Of a stretch of 64,000 nt of DNA, positions 45,666 through 56,349 are shown in pieces. The first letter of the stretch is position 1, and every line of letters starts with the position of its first letter. The stretch comes from Amoebophrya sp. A120. Its lineage: Eukaryota > Sar > Dinophyceae > Syndiniales > Amoebophryaceae. Location: assembly GCA_905178155.1 (NCBI GenBank), contig CAJINV010000018.1, forward strand, positions 378,479-442,478, given 5' to 3'. The notes under the pieces are model-generated. The model made no database searches, was not told the origin of the DNA, and saw only the letters and a program-made list of their open reading frames with translations. A program made the position numbers and the translations under genes.

Positions 45666-48600
45666 TCAACTTGTTTGTACTACACGAGCTACATCATTCC
45701 CGTTATTTCTGGGCATGAGGAAATTCACCCAATTTGATATGGTTTGCCGTTCTGGCACATCAAAATGACGGCCCGAATTTCCGTCCCAGCGGCGTACCGT
45801 GACGATTCGCGTCTCGTCCCTGAAAAAGCCGGTGTCTACGTGCAGGAGAGGCCACCCCGGAATTTCGAGACTGAAGTTGGTTTTCGATGTGGCAACGACC
45901 GTCTTGCGCTCCTGTGGGTTCCATACATGAACTTCAGAAAAGCTGGACGGGTTGTGCTGCGCTGCAGCATGCCCGTCTTGTTCGATAAATGCGAGATCGG
46001 TTCCCCGCATTTCGTCGGCAGTTTTCTGGGCTTTAATTTGCTGCATGTGGGGGTCTATCACGAACCTTCTTTCACCTTCGATGAACGTCCCACGTGTTGC
46101 CTTCCACATGCGGCGATATACGGTGCGAGCCCCCATTCCGGCAACACTGGACCGCCTCTGCCGACACCCCCGGATGGATTTTTCCCCAATCGCCGTTTCT
46201 GTTTGCTCCACGGCAAAGTTGTGCGCCGACGGCGAGCCTTTGTACGCATAGTGGAACACAACATGCGGAATCTTGTATTTCGCCTCTGCGGCGGCCAGGC
46301 CTGGGTCACCGAAGATGCCGCCCGGCGGGCCCCCTTGGCTACTTCCAGGCATGAAGGTTTTCAAAACCGAGCCGTTGTGCAGGGGGATCTGGCTCTCCAC
46401 TGCGGTGCTGTCGATCCGGCCAGGTCCGACCACGGTGGTAGTGGAGGACGCATCGGGTGCAAGAACCGCAGCTGGCACATGCGCGGCGGCATCCTCCGGC
46501 TCGGTAATTTCGACTTCGCCCGGAATTTCCACTTCCTCCCCGGCCACGCAGGAATCGTCTGCGGGTCCCGAGAGCGCATCATAAAACACCATTTCGGGTT
46601 CCTCCGCCTCTTCATCTTCCTCGGGAACACCGCTCATAGTACCACCTTGGCCGGCGTTTGCATTGCCAGCCGTAGTAGTAGTGGTTCCAGACGGGGAGCC
46701 ACCGGGCTGTTGCTGCTGCTGCTCAGAAGTACCGCCAGCTATGGTCTCGACGACGCTCTGTACGCTTTCCGCCACGTACTGATAAGCCTCCGAGGCGGCT
46801 TCTACTGTTCCCGGCATCATCTGACCCAAAAGACCCGGCTCTGCGCTGCTGGGCGGCTGCTCCGGGCGGGGTCCGTCGTGCGCGTCGGCCGATGAGCGCA
46901 CAGACCCCGGCAATGTTCTACTTCCAGAAGGCGTGTTGTACGCACCCCGTCGCTGGTCTCCGGAAGAGCCACGGCCCTGGTGTTATGGAACGAAAAGACG
47001 GACTGCCCATATCGTGCAGCATGACAGCGACTGCGACAACAGCCAGTACTATCTATCATGTGTAGAGGCCCGTCACTTTTTGATGCACCTTGGAAACGTG
47101 GACGAGCTACATCTTCACGCGATCATGCGTGGATGGTACTACTCATGTATGCGTTGCGAGGTGGAGCTGCAAGCACACGCACCTGTGTAAGTAAACACGT
47201 CATGACAACATCAGATCTCAGCTCATTTCATACCGCAGTTGCGAACTCTCAATTTGAATGTTCACGATGATCGACGCAGCACTGTGGGAGGTCCTCATCT
47301 TTTTCTACTTTCGATAAGGGCATCGTTGCGGCGCCTCCTGCAGCGATTCCACCTGAGGCCGGTAGAGTCAAGGGCGGGCTCGAGGGCGGTCGTTCTTCTG
47401 GGATTGTAAAGTCCGCCGCGGCATCATCGTCGAGGCTCTGCACGTTGCGGCCTTGCACAGCTGTAGCTTTCGCTTTGGGCGGTGGAGAAGGTTGCTGTTC
47501 TTCTTGCCGCGGTTGCTGCTGCTGATGCTGCGCCGCAGCAGCGGTGATGTTCTGCTCTCCGGGTAGAGCACGACTGGTAGTTCTAGGTGGGGGCGGAACA
47601 GCTGCACCACTTCCAGATGAAGAGGGTGCGCCAGCAGCTGCACCACTTCCAGCTGAGGAAGATGCGCCAGCAGGTCCTCCTGCGTATCATTGGACAAAAT
47701 GCAAAAACGCAGTAGTGGCAACCCCAATAGATATGGCTGTTTTGGCCCTCCACCCAAACTGTTTGGGCTGATGCAGATCCGGAGAACCACAATGCGCGAG
47801 CAATTGTTGGAGCGCGGTACGCCGCGCCCCTTCGCTTGTCCGGGCGACATGACGGCGCACCAAATTGAACTGCAGTGCGGCCGCCCAGCTGGTATATGCA
47901 TCCTCCGGGCCGTAGATTGCCCGGTAAATTAGCGGCATGGCCAACAAGATATTCACAACCCCCTGGCCGCCACAACTCCAACAACTGTGGGCCCGCGCAC
48001 GAAAATAGCCCCCGGGCCTATCAAACGGCAGCGGGCAACACAGCCATCCCATTGGCCGGACGCTGCCCATGCAAATTGCCGGCTCGAGCCCGCTGCCTTT
48101 CACATCCAACCACAAAGAGGCAAAACGACAAAGACACAGGAGCCACAATACCCCGGGGCGCCGCTGCGTTGGCACTGGGCCCCTCGTCGGCGGGCAGCCA
48201 GCGGGGCTGTGCGGCGGCACAATGAACCCGGTGCGGGCCCATCGGGAGGGGGCGCCACGTGCGCCATCCAAAATGGCCAGCCGGCCAAATAGAATATGGC
48301 CCCGGTCCGAATTCTATTGGCCCCAGGCCCCGAACCCAAGCCGCTGGCAACGCACCAATGTCGGCAACCCGGATCCCCGCAACCACAAATCCCAGCAAAA
48401 GTGCCAGGGGTTGCATGGCCGTGCGGTCCGAGCCAAGCAACGGACAAGGCCACTTGGCGCGGAGGGAGACTGCGCGGAAACCTACCCCCCCGCCCTCTTC
48501 TCGCCCGGGCGCATCTGGCGCCGCTGGCCATTTCTTGGCCCTGGCCCGTCTCACACACAGCTGCCGCCAGCCGGCGCATGTATTTGCCGGCGTTCCAGCT

Positions 48601-51600
48601 GAATCCATGTAGTGCGCCCCCCGAATTGGCCCACCTCCACCCGGGGCGCCGCGCGGTGGGTATTCCGAAGAGCCCAGGCCTCCCCCCGGCTGTTTGGCCA
48701 CTGAGACGCTGGCTGCCTCCGCAATCTGCCCAGGGCCAGGCGCCTAAGCGCATGGCGGCCAACATTCGTCCCCCTGCGCGCACATTTAACAGCGGCCCCC
48801 AGAGGGATAAAGCGCAGGCACGCGCGCTACACCCATAACAACCTGCGGGCCACACCCGGAAGACTGCGATCAACTAGAAGGCGACCCGAATGGCATGGAC
48901 ATCAGGCGAACCGCGCGGCCTAACGCAGAAAAACAGCATATCTATTGGGATTTGCACTACTGCGTTTTATGTATGTCGTCCATCCCTATGGATGCGCCAG
49001 CAGGTCCTCCTGCGGCACTCGACGAGGCGGCAGCAGATGCTGCGCTCCCGTATCAAATGCAAATATGTCTGGGTCTCTGGAAACTTGCGATGCTAAAGTG
49101 TGCATGATGAAAGCACTTCCTTTTTATCCGGCAAGGCATTTTGCAGAACGCTTGCTCATACGCACTCCGCATGAGAGGCCACGTCTACGACTTTTGTTGG
49201 TCATGCAATACAGATTTCGCAGGAATGTGAGGCCAGCATAATAAATGAACAGGCTCCAATTTTCCAGACTCAGACATATTTGCGATGCATATCGCAGTTG
49301 GCGGAGGAATTCCCGTGAGTTCTGCGTACTTGGCCCTCGCGTCCGCGAGAACATCAGGATCGAGTCCGTTTTTTTTCGCCGTCCGAGGGTCGTCATCGAG
49401 GTCATCTTCAGGAATGTTGTATTTCCCACTCGCGGCCAAGTTCCGCAGCTTCTGGTACTGGACGTCAAGCTTTGCCAGTTCCATCAGCTTCAGTTTCAAC
49501 GCCGTCTCGGCCTTCGCGAGCTTTGCGATATACTTCGCGTCACCACCTTTTTTGCTCACTTTCTTCCGTTTCTCTTCCACATCCTTAAGAAGTGGTACGA
49601 TCTCCGTGTCAACAAGCCGCATTTGTTTCCCCAGTTGATTAATCTTCTTTTTCAAATCCGCTGCGGTGAGTTCTTCAGTCTCCTCCTCCGACCCATCGTC
49701 ACTGCTTGAGGAGCTGCTCGAGGAAGAGGACTCTACTACGACCTCCTTTTTCTTACTTTTCTTCGTCCCACTCGTCCGGGCGGCAGACGATCCGCCAACA
49801 GATGCGCCTTCAAAGCCGGTCAGGTCTTGCGAGTCCACGGACTGTCCCAGGTGCAACGCACGACCACGCGGAGGGGAAGTTGTAGCCGGGTCGCCGCGGC
49901 CGTTTGCGGGATCAGAATTCTCCTGAACAGGCACTGGACCGGCTGCCGGTGCAAGAGTTGGCCGCTCCTGATTTGCGTCTTGAGATGTAGTACTCCCCTG
50001 GCCCGGCTCTCCTGCCCCAGCAAAGGCTCCAGCTCCACCAGTACCTCCTGACCCCGAGCTGCGGCCACCGCGGCTGGAAGGCGTTTTCGCCAACGCTTGC
50101 GCCAACCGGGCTTTAGCGCCCGGCGAATTGGGCCGCTCCTGCTGCGCGCGCACCGCGTCGGCAAGTTCCGCGGCGATATCGGCAGCGTTCTCACTTGCTG
50201 ATCCTCCTGCTTCCACGGATGCTGGTTGTTCAACTGCTGCTGCGGGCGGCTTATACCACTCATCAGTGTCATCCTGCGTTTTGAAGACCGGGGGCTGCTG
50301 AAGATCACCATGCCCCGCGCCCGCGGCCGCCGCAGGAGAGGGTCGCGGAGAGGGTTGGCGTGACTGATTTCCAATGTCGTAGTATTGGGTCTCCTCCATC
50401 AGTGAGTGATGACTTGTGCTGGGACTCACACCCGCCTTATCATCATGATGATCTTGAGGCTGGTTAGTGGTACCTTCTGTAGTTGTAGCTCCTGCTCCTT
50501 CTGGTGATGTGGTAGTGATATCAACTACCCCAACACCGACTTCCTGATTCCCCGAAACATCTCCTGCACTGTTGACCATGGTCCAACTGTCCTGTGGGGC
50601 TGTAGCGTGGTCGCCAGAGGATTCTTTCGTCGGTGACCCTTGTTCCACAGGCACACTTTCCCCTGCTTCAAACCTCCGAGCCATGCGCTGTGTCCTGGTC
50701 TGCTGGTCGGTCGAGGAAGAAGCTGCGCTTGGCGCTTGTTCTTGTCCAGCACTAGTGGAGAGGCTACCTTCTGCGGGCTGCTCCACTTGAGCAGGCACAG
50801 GAGGAGCTCCAGAAGACGATGCTGGTGGGACGGCGCTGCTCGCACTACCACCTGAAGATCTTTCCGGAGGAGAAAACGCTGCAGGATCACCACCAGCGGC
50901 GGGGGCTGCACCTCCCGCAGGTTGCTGCGCCGAGGCGGACGGTCCTTTGTCCTCATCCGAGGAGTCATCATCGTCGCTACTTTTGTTGCTTGCCGCGCCT
51001 CCCGTCCTTTTTGCCGCGCCTACCGAACTTTGTTGATTAATACGAGGAGCCCCCACGGAGCCGCCTCGCTGTCCGGCGCCGGCCTTGGGCTTGGGCTTGG
51101 ATTTCGACTTCGCTTTGGGCTTCCCCAGCGACTTGCCTCGACTTTTGGCAGAGCCGGCGCTTTGCTTCGGGGCAGCTGTTCTCGAAGGCTCGTCGTCACT
51201 GTCGATGTCCGAGGAACTGTTGTATGCATCGAAAAAATATGACTATTACTTGTATGAGTTGTTGCAATCTGGCATGACATCTCCAGTACTAGACCTGGTC
51301 TCTCAAGAATAGCTGGATACGCATGACAGACTCCGTTTGTCTTTTTCAAAAAGTTCGTTTTCATGCGAAATATACTTGTACATGCACGTACGCGTAGGCG
51401 ATACTACTTTTGCAATGCATATGTCGTCGGCGGGAGACCGTTTTGGAGCAGCCGGCGGTTTTGGCGCCGCCGGAGTGGAAGTTCGACTTTCAACGCCCGG
51501 CAAGACCGTTTGCGATGTTGCAGCTGCTTCTGCCCGCAGACGCTCTTCGTTTTCCGCCTGTTCCTTGGCCTCTTGGTCCGCGCGTTCTTTGTCCGCGCGC

Positions 51601-53393
51601 TCTTTTGCCTCTCTGTCCGCTCGTTCCCTGGCCTCTCTTTCTGCGCGATCTTGTGCTTCCTGCGCGGCTGCGCGGTCCTTTGCCTCTTGTTCCGCGCGAG
51701 CCTTTATTTTCTCTTGCTCCGCACGGTCTCTTGCCTCTTGTTCCGCGCGGGCTTTTTGTTTTTGCTCCAAACGCCGCTGCCGTTCAACTCGCTCCTTTTC
51801 CAGTTGTTTCTCCCTCTCCTCCTGCTGCAAACGAGCTTGCCTCTCCTGCTCCTCGCGCTCTGCCAGTGCAGCGGCGTCAGCCTGTGCACTAGTAGTACCC
51901 GACGAGGACCCCGCAGCACCTGCCACTTCCGCATCACTGCTGTCATCGTCGCTGGCACTGGAGTTACCTCGCGCGCCGCGCTTCGGAACGACTTTTGCCT
52001 TCGGTTTCGCATTACCGGCGGGGGACTTCGGGCCACCAGCGGCTTTCGCCCGTACAACCGGACCCGCCTTTCGCGGAGGCTCGTCATCGGAATCGACGTC
52101 AGACGAACTCTCATCGTGATCTCGACGAGCAGCAGCAGGTGGGGGTTTAGGAGTTTGGGCACCAGCCGTTCGTGATTCTTCTTGCGGCAGAGTAGCAGGG
52201 CCACCAGCAGCAGCAACCGCCGCGGCTGACGTCGGGGATGTTGGGTCAGCATCAACACCACCTGCACTTGTAGTTCCTGAATGTTCCTGCGGTTCATGAT
52301 CTGCACTTTGTTCCTGATTTCGTTCTGGTCCTGCATCCGCTGCTGCAGAGGAACTGCTTGCAGCACCAGCCTGTCCGCTGGACGAAATAGAAGTACGAGC
52401 TGCCGCGGCCGTGGAGACCACTGCGCCACCGGTTGAGGCCGCCGCACCCCCGGCTCCCCGAGCTAGGTTGAGTCCGAAGCGTCCCAGACTGCTTGCGGTG
52501 CCCAACACAGCGCCCCCGAGGCCCCGGGCGCCCTGGACGCCAGCGGCGCCGAAACTCGCCAGGGGATTCGACGAGGATCTTGCCGGGACATTCCCCTCTT
52601 CTTCGTCGAGCTCCGCGTGCCGCGCTTCTGTCGCCTCTAAGTCGTCTTTCCATTTCGGAGGCAAATTCGCTTCGCCCCGCTCGACCTTCTCGGCACAGAG
52701 TCTCAGCATTTTGTCCAAACTTTCCCCCTTGCCCCTGTTTATCGCCATGTTGATGGCCATTTCCATGTTTGGGGGCGTCAAGCTCGGATTAGCCGAGTAA
52801 AACGACCGGATTAGAGCCGCCTTCTCCTCTACCGCGCGAGCGTTACTCATCTGTTCTAGCCGTTCCCGGGAAATACCTGTGTTCTGCGTGGCCGCCCGCT
52901 GTTCAGCCGCCGCAAGTGCGGCGCGGCGCCGGGACTCCTGGCTGTCATTGTCTCCGCTATCGGAGTATCAAATGTAAAAATGTCTGGGTCTGATGGAATC
53001 CAACTTGTCATGCTGATTTTGGATTCTAAAAAAATCTGTATTGCATGAGCAGCAAAGAGAGTCCAAATTTTGCAGCACGGAAAGGGCATTTGTCATGCGG
53101 AATAGGCATCAGAAAGCCCTCGCAAAATCTGTGATGCTAGGGCATGCATCACAGACTTGAGGAGTCATGCAAAATATGCATGACAAACCCGGCAATCTTC
53201 CAGCCCCCGACATTTTTACATTTGATACGGAGGACGAGCCGCCGGGGGAGAGGGAGGCTGCGACGAGGGTGAGCTGGCCCGTCGTAGAGTAGAGTGCAAA
53301 AAGTCCGAATCCGAAGTGTAAAATGCACTGGCTAAGCATCAGCAATACAAGTGGTCCCGCCGCGCGGCAGGGCTTCTTGTTTTTGGAAAACAT
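45666..53393 (-). CDS. Secreted or membrane-anchored low-complexity protein, unknown function
   Basis: No family recognised. ATG at 53,393 is followed by a basic then hydrophobic N-terminus (CRAAGPLVLLMLSQCILHFG), a signal peptide or anchor. Exons: 53,228-53,393; 51,422-52,965; 49,292-51,222; 48,991-49,050; about 47,309-47,684; about 45,666-46,976. With one duplication copy removed per element the coding length is 5,349 nt, 1,782 residues plus stop, and stays in frame. Exon 2 has an Ala-rich region and a long E/R/A coiled coil (REEQERQARLQQEEREKQLE). The acidic Ser motif SSSD(I/V)DSDDEP occurs in exons 2 and 3, with Lys-rich linkers (KPKAKSKSKPKPKAG) and a second coiled coil. Exon 6 is Pro/Gly/Thr-rich then globular-looking. 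The GT-AG intron at 47,308-46,977 is inferred from frame. The TGA at 45,666 could be skipped by a donor at 45,670, fusing this to the giant gene. Confidence 0.65.
46977..47308 (-). other. Probable GT-AG intron in the 45.7-53.4 kb gene
   Basis: Upstream frame ends PLSK before GTAGAA; downstream frame opens right after a TAA at AACACCAG, reading GRGSSGDQRRGAYNTPSG. Phases match. A donor GTCGAT at 47,278-47,273 is an alternative. No TIR. Confidence 0.5.
47685..48990. mobile_element. 1.3-kb TIR element (family L) acting as an intron
   Basis: GC-rich DNA with inverted ends containing AACGCAGTAGTGGCAA and CCCAATAGATATGGCTG against their complements at 48,937-48,975. Flanked by exact 24-bp direct copies starting GATGCGCCAG (47,661-47,684 and 48,991-49,014). 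Removing the element and one copy restores SSSAAGGPAGASSSAG. Long interior open frames reflect GC content; no transposase motif seen. Confidence 0.78.
49051..49291. mobile_element. Introner-like element, family A
   Basis: 241 bp; flanks TCCCG and TCGCA. Confidence 0.85.
51223..51421. mobile_element. Introner-like element, family B, diverged
   Basis: 199 bp; flanks TGTTG and TGTCG; left arm heavily changed. Confidence 0.75.
52966..53227. mobile_element. Introner-like element, family A, inverted interior
   Basis: 262 bp, exact duplication CGGAG; first intron of its gene, just after the signal segment. Confidence 0.92.
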
Positions 53394-56349
53394 CTTGTTC
53401 ACCTCGTACAAATTGTCTAGTTGTCGAGGAATAATATTTTTAGCGTAATTATACTATTTTCTTGGAATTTCAGCTAAAATCAAAGATAGGAACCCTAAAC
53501 GTAAAAACTATGGTAACTATGAAGTGGGATTTTGTTCGTATAATATGATGTTTGTTAGTTTGTTTCTTTGTTTTCTGCGGATTACTGTACGTGGCAAACC
53601 GAGGATATGATAGCGAATATCAAATATAGTAGAGTATTCGTCTAAATTCTTGCTGCTTCAACCGCGAAGAGACAAGAATATCGTGCTAAGTATCAAGCGC
53701 ATTACGTCTCACAGCGCGGCTGTACTCATTCGTATTCTGTATCGACAGGTTGTTGTACCTGTACTTAGTAGAGAAAGTCCTAGTCCAAGTCGCTTTGTAT
53801 TCACAAGTTCTAAGAATAAAGAAAGAGTATTTTCAGTCGTGTCTATGTTGATTTTCTACTCCTGCGCAGTGGCGGTGCGTCAGGGAATGAAACGACAATA
53901 AAGTGAAGTTTTGATGATTTTCTATGTTGGAGCTCCGCTTCGTTCTAATTCCGGATTCTGCTTACACTTGTATGCCAGTATCCGAATAGAATCTAAGTAG
54001 TATAATTTTTTTCCACCGACAGCACAGCTGTTGTACAAGCGAAGTTTATAACTTATGCGTATCGACAGTGAAGAAGTGTCAAACCCAAATAAACAATTTT
54101 GTTTCCACCTTTGTAGCAGCGACAGGTAAAAATAGCGAAAATCTTATACGGTGTCGTCTTCTAGTTTCACTAGAGAGGAGCAGTCACAAATCAACAGGCG
54201 ACTGCGACAAAAATGTTGACAGGCTCGACGTCGAAATAAGTGAGTGTAGCCGAAGTCCTCGTGTGGTCCGGTCTTTTCAGGGTTCACACGACAACGCTGG
54301 TTGACGAGAAACCACCACACACCACAATAAAGAATAGACACCAGCAGAACTAGTAGCAACTACTTCCTGTCTTCCTGTCAACGGGCGGTAATGGGATTTT
54401 CTGAAGGAAGTCGAAATTTGGATTATATTTCAGGCGGTTGATGGTACAAAAGTATTATATAAGTTCTTGTGGGGTGTTCTTCGCTGTTAATTGTGTACAA
54501 CTTGTACTCAAAAAATACGTCGAAACTCGTCTATGCCGCCGAAGATTCGTAGGAGTGGTGAAAAATGTAGCTAGAAAATGTGGCGGTTTTCTTGTAGCTT
54601 TTCTGTCCGGCTACAACAACCTTGCGGCCACCAGTCGATATTGCTAGTATACTTCTACCTAGTACCGGTAAAAGAAAAGTTTATTTTTCATCAAGCTACA
54701 AACGGTACTAGAGGTCGAATAGCTAGAATGAATGTAGTACTGAAATTATGTCGTGCTCTATTTCATCTGCCTCCACTTTTTTTATTTTCGTGGCTTCACC
54801 ACGTACAAGCTCCTCTTAGTTGGAAAAAAAAATAGAAACGTAAAATAATCCCGTCGCGAAAGACAAATCGAAATTCACAGAATCAATGAATTACGACCCG
54901 GTCGCACAACAAAGATGAACCTGTAGTGAGGTAAGCAACGGCATTGTTTGGTATTGAAAATGTGTCATCTCGGATGAAGATCTAGCATCTCTTCACACAT
55001 CAACTTAGACCCCTACTACTTAGATGGGCCCGGTTAAAAAAGATCTCCTTCACACGTGGTCATAAGAGTGCATTCCCACGACCGCCTTCCTTTGTCCTCG
55101 GAAACATCTCCGAACAAAGCAAGCGGCGTGGCGGTGAGACATAGTAGATCGACTTGATGTTACTGAGCCAGTCCTAGTGCGGACGTAGTAAAATAAGGAA
55201 GATCATTATCTTCATCCAGATGGAGTTGGAGATGTGTCGTTGTGTTCTTACTTCTAGATCCAATCATGATCATACATGATCTCATCTTCCGTGAACTCTT
55301 AGTACTATCCAGTCCAACAATAGTAGCACTGCAGGTGAGGATATCACCGTTGACACGTACGATCGTAATGCTGTTGGATCCTCACAAACGAAGATCTTGA
55401 ACTTTATGACTATCTGGCTGCGTCTGCGACTGCAGTACTTACGGAAAAGATCCTCCTCTAGGTGTCTTATTGATCTTCGCTTTGCAAAGTTGAGTGTAGG
55501 ACGAGCACAACTTCTTCGAAACATAAATAAATGGCTTGCACCGAGGGCACGCTGCATCGAGTCTTCTTAGTTAACGTGGAGGATTTTTGCCTTTTTAAAG
55601 CTAAAATGGGCGGCACTGCCGCGATTCTGATGAATAAAAAGAAGCAAAAAGTAACATATTGCGTGCGCTTGTACCAGCCGCAATTTTTCATGTTCTGGAC
55701 GAGACTACCGTCGTGTTTCGCGCAAAAATGCGCATAATTGAGCAAAGCTGATAATTTACAAGCAGAGAAACCGATACTGTTTCGCGAAAAACGAAGAAAA
55801 AATGCACAATTCATCAAAATTACTGAAATACAAACCGAGAGACCGACGGCGTTTCGCGAAAAAAAGTTGACGAACGGGCAAACCGCCGCTACCGAGGTAG
55901 AATTTGACACACGTGCACACAGTAAACCGCAAATAGAGAAGGAACAGTACTTACAACCTTGGTCGCTGTGCCGACGTTTATTTTCACGACGCAAGCAGTG
56001 CTGGACAAGAACAACTTGCCTCTCAGCTTCTATTTTTCTTTTAGTTTTTCATTTCAACAAAGCTCAAACACAACTTGATGTTGTCCCAAAATTTACCTTC
56101 GACAAAATCGTTCAAGAAACATATCAAGTGTTCATTGAAACGCGAAGTCAAAATCCAAACTCTGGTAATACTCATCAAAATAATTTTCACGACGGCCATG
56201 AAATCCTCGGGGCTATCCCTGCAGGCACATGGCTAGTTTGCCGTACATTACATGCATGGCAAATATTTTCTTCAAGTCTGTGAAATTATACAGATTTTCA
56301 TCTTCATTTCTGTTATCCTTATCCCCACCTCATCCTCAAACAAGAAATC
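53394..56349. other. Intergenic region, AT-richer, no introner-like elements
   Basis: Lies between the 3' end of the protease gene and the 5' end of the 45.7-53.4 kb gene. Only scattered short reading frames occur; two overlapping antiparallel frames at 55,467-56,283 are not coding-like and lie over a short repeat. I see no tRNA, rRNA or recognisable promoter box. Confidence 0.6.
55701..55870 (+). repeat. Three imperfect tandem units of about 63-73 bp
   Basis: Units begin at 55,701, 55,764 and 55,837, each with GAGANACCG followed by GTTTCGCGAAAAA or a close variant. Function unknown; sits in the intergenic region. Confidence 0.6.

Noticed and set aside
45744-46895. 383-codon plus-strand frame
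   Set aside because: Antisense shadow of the last exon of the 45.7-53.4 kb gene; the minus frame has protein-like composition and joins other exons.
48021-48873. Several long frames on both strands at 47.7-48.9 kb
   Set aside because: GC-rich interior of the family L element is open in most frames; no frame has recognisable motifs and the element is removed from the host gene.
53394-53700. Promoter upstream of the 45.7-53.4 kb gene
   Set aside because: No box with a reliable consensus in this lineage; AT-rich words are too common here.
55467-56283. Overlapping 181- and 175-codon frames on opposite strands
   Set aside because: Built partly on an imperfect 63-73-bp repeat, AT-rich, no coding-like composition or introners; kept only as intergenic.
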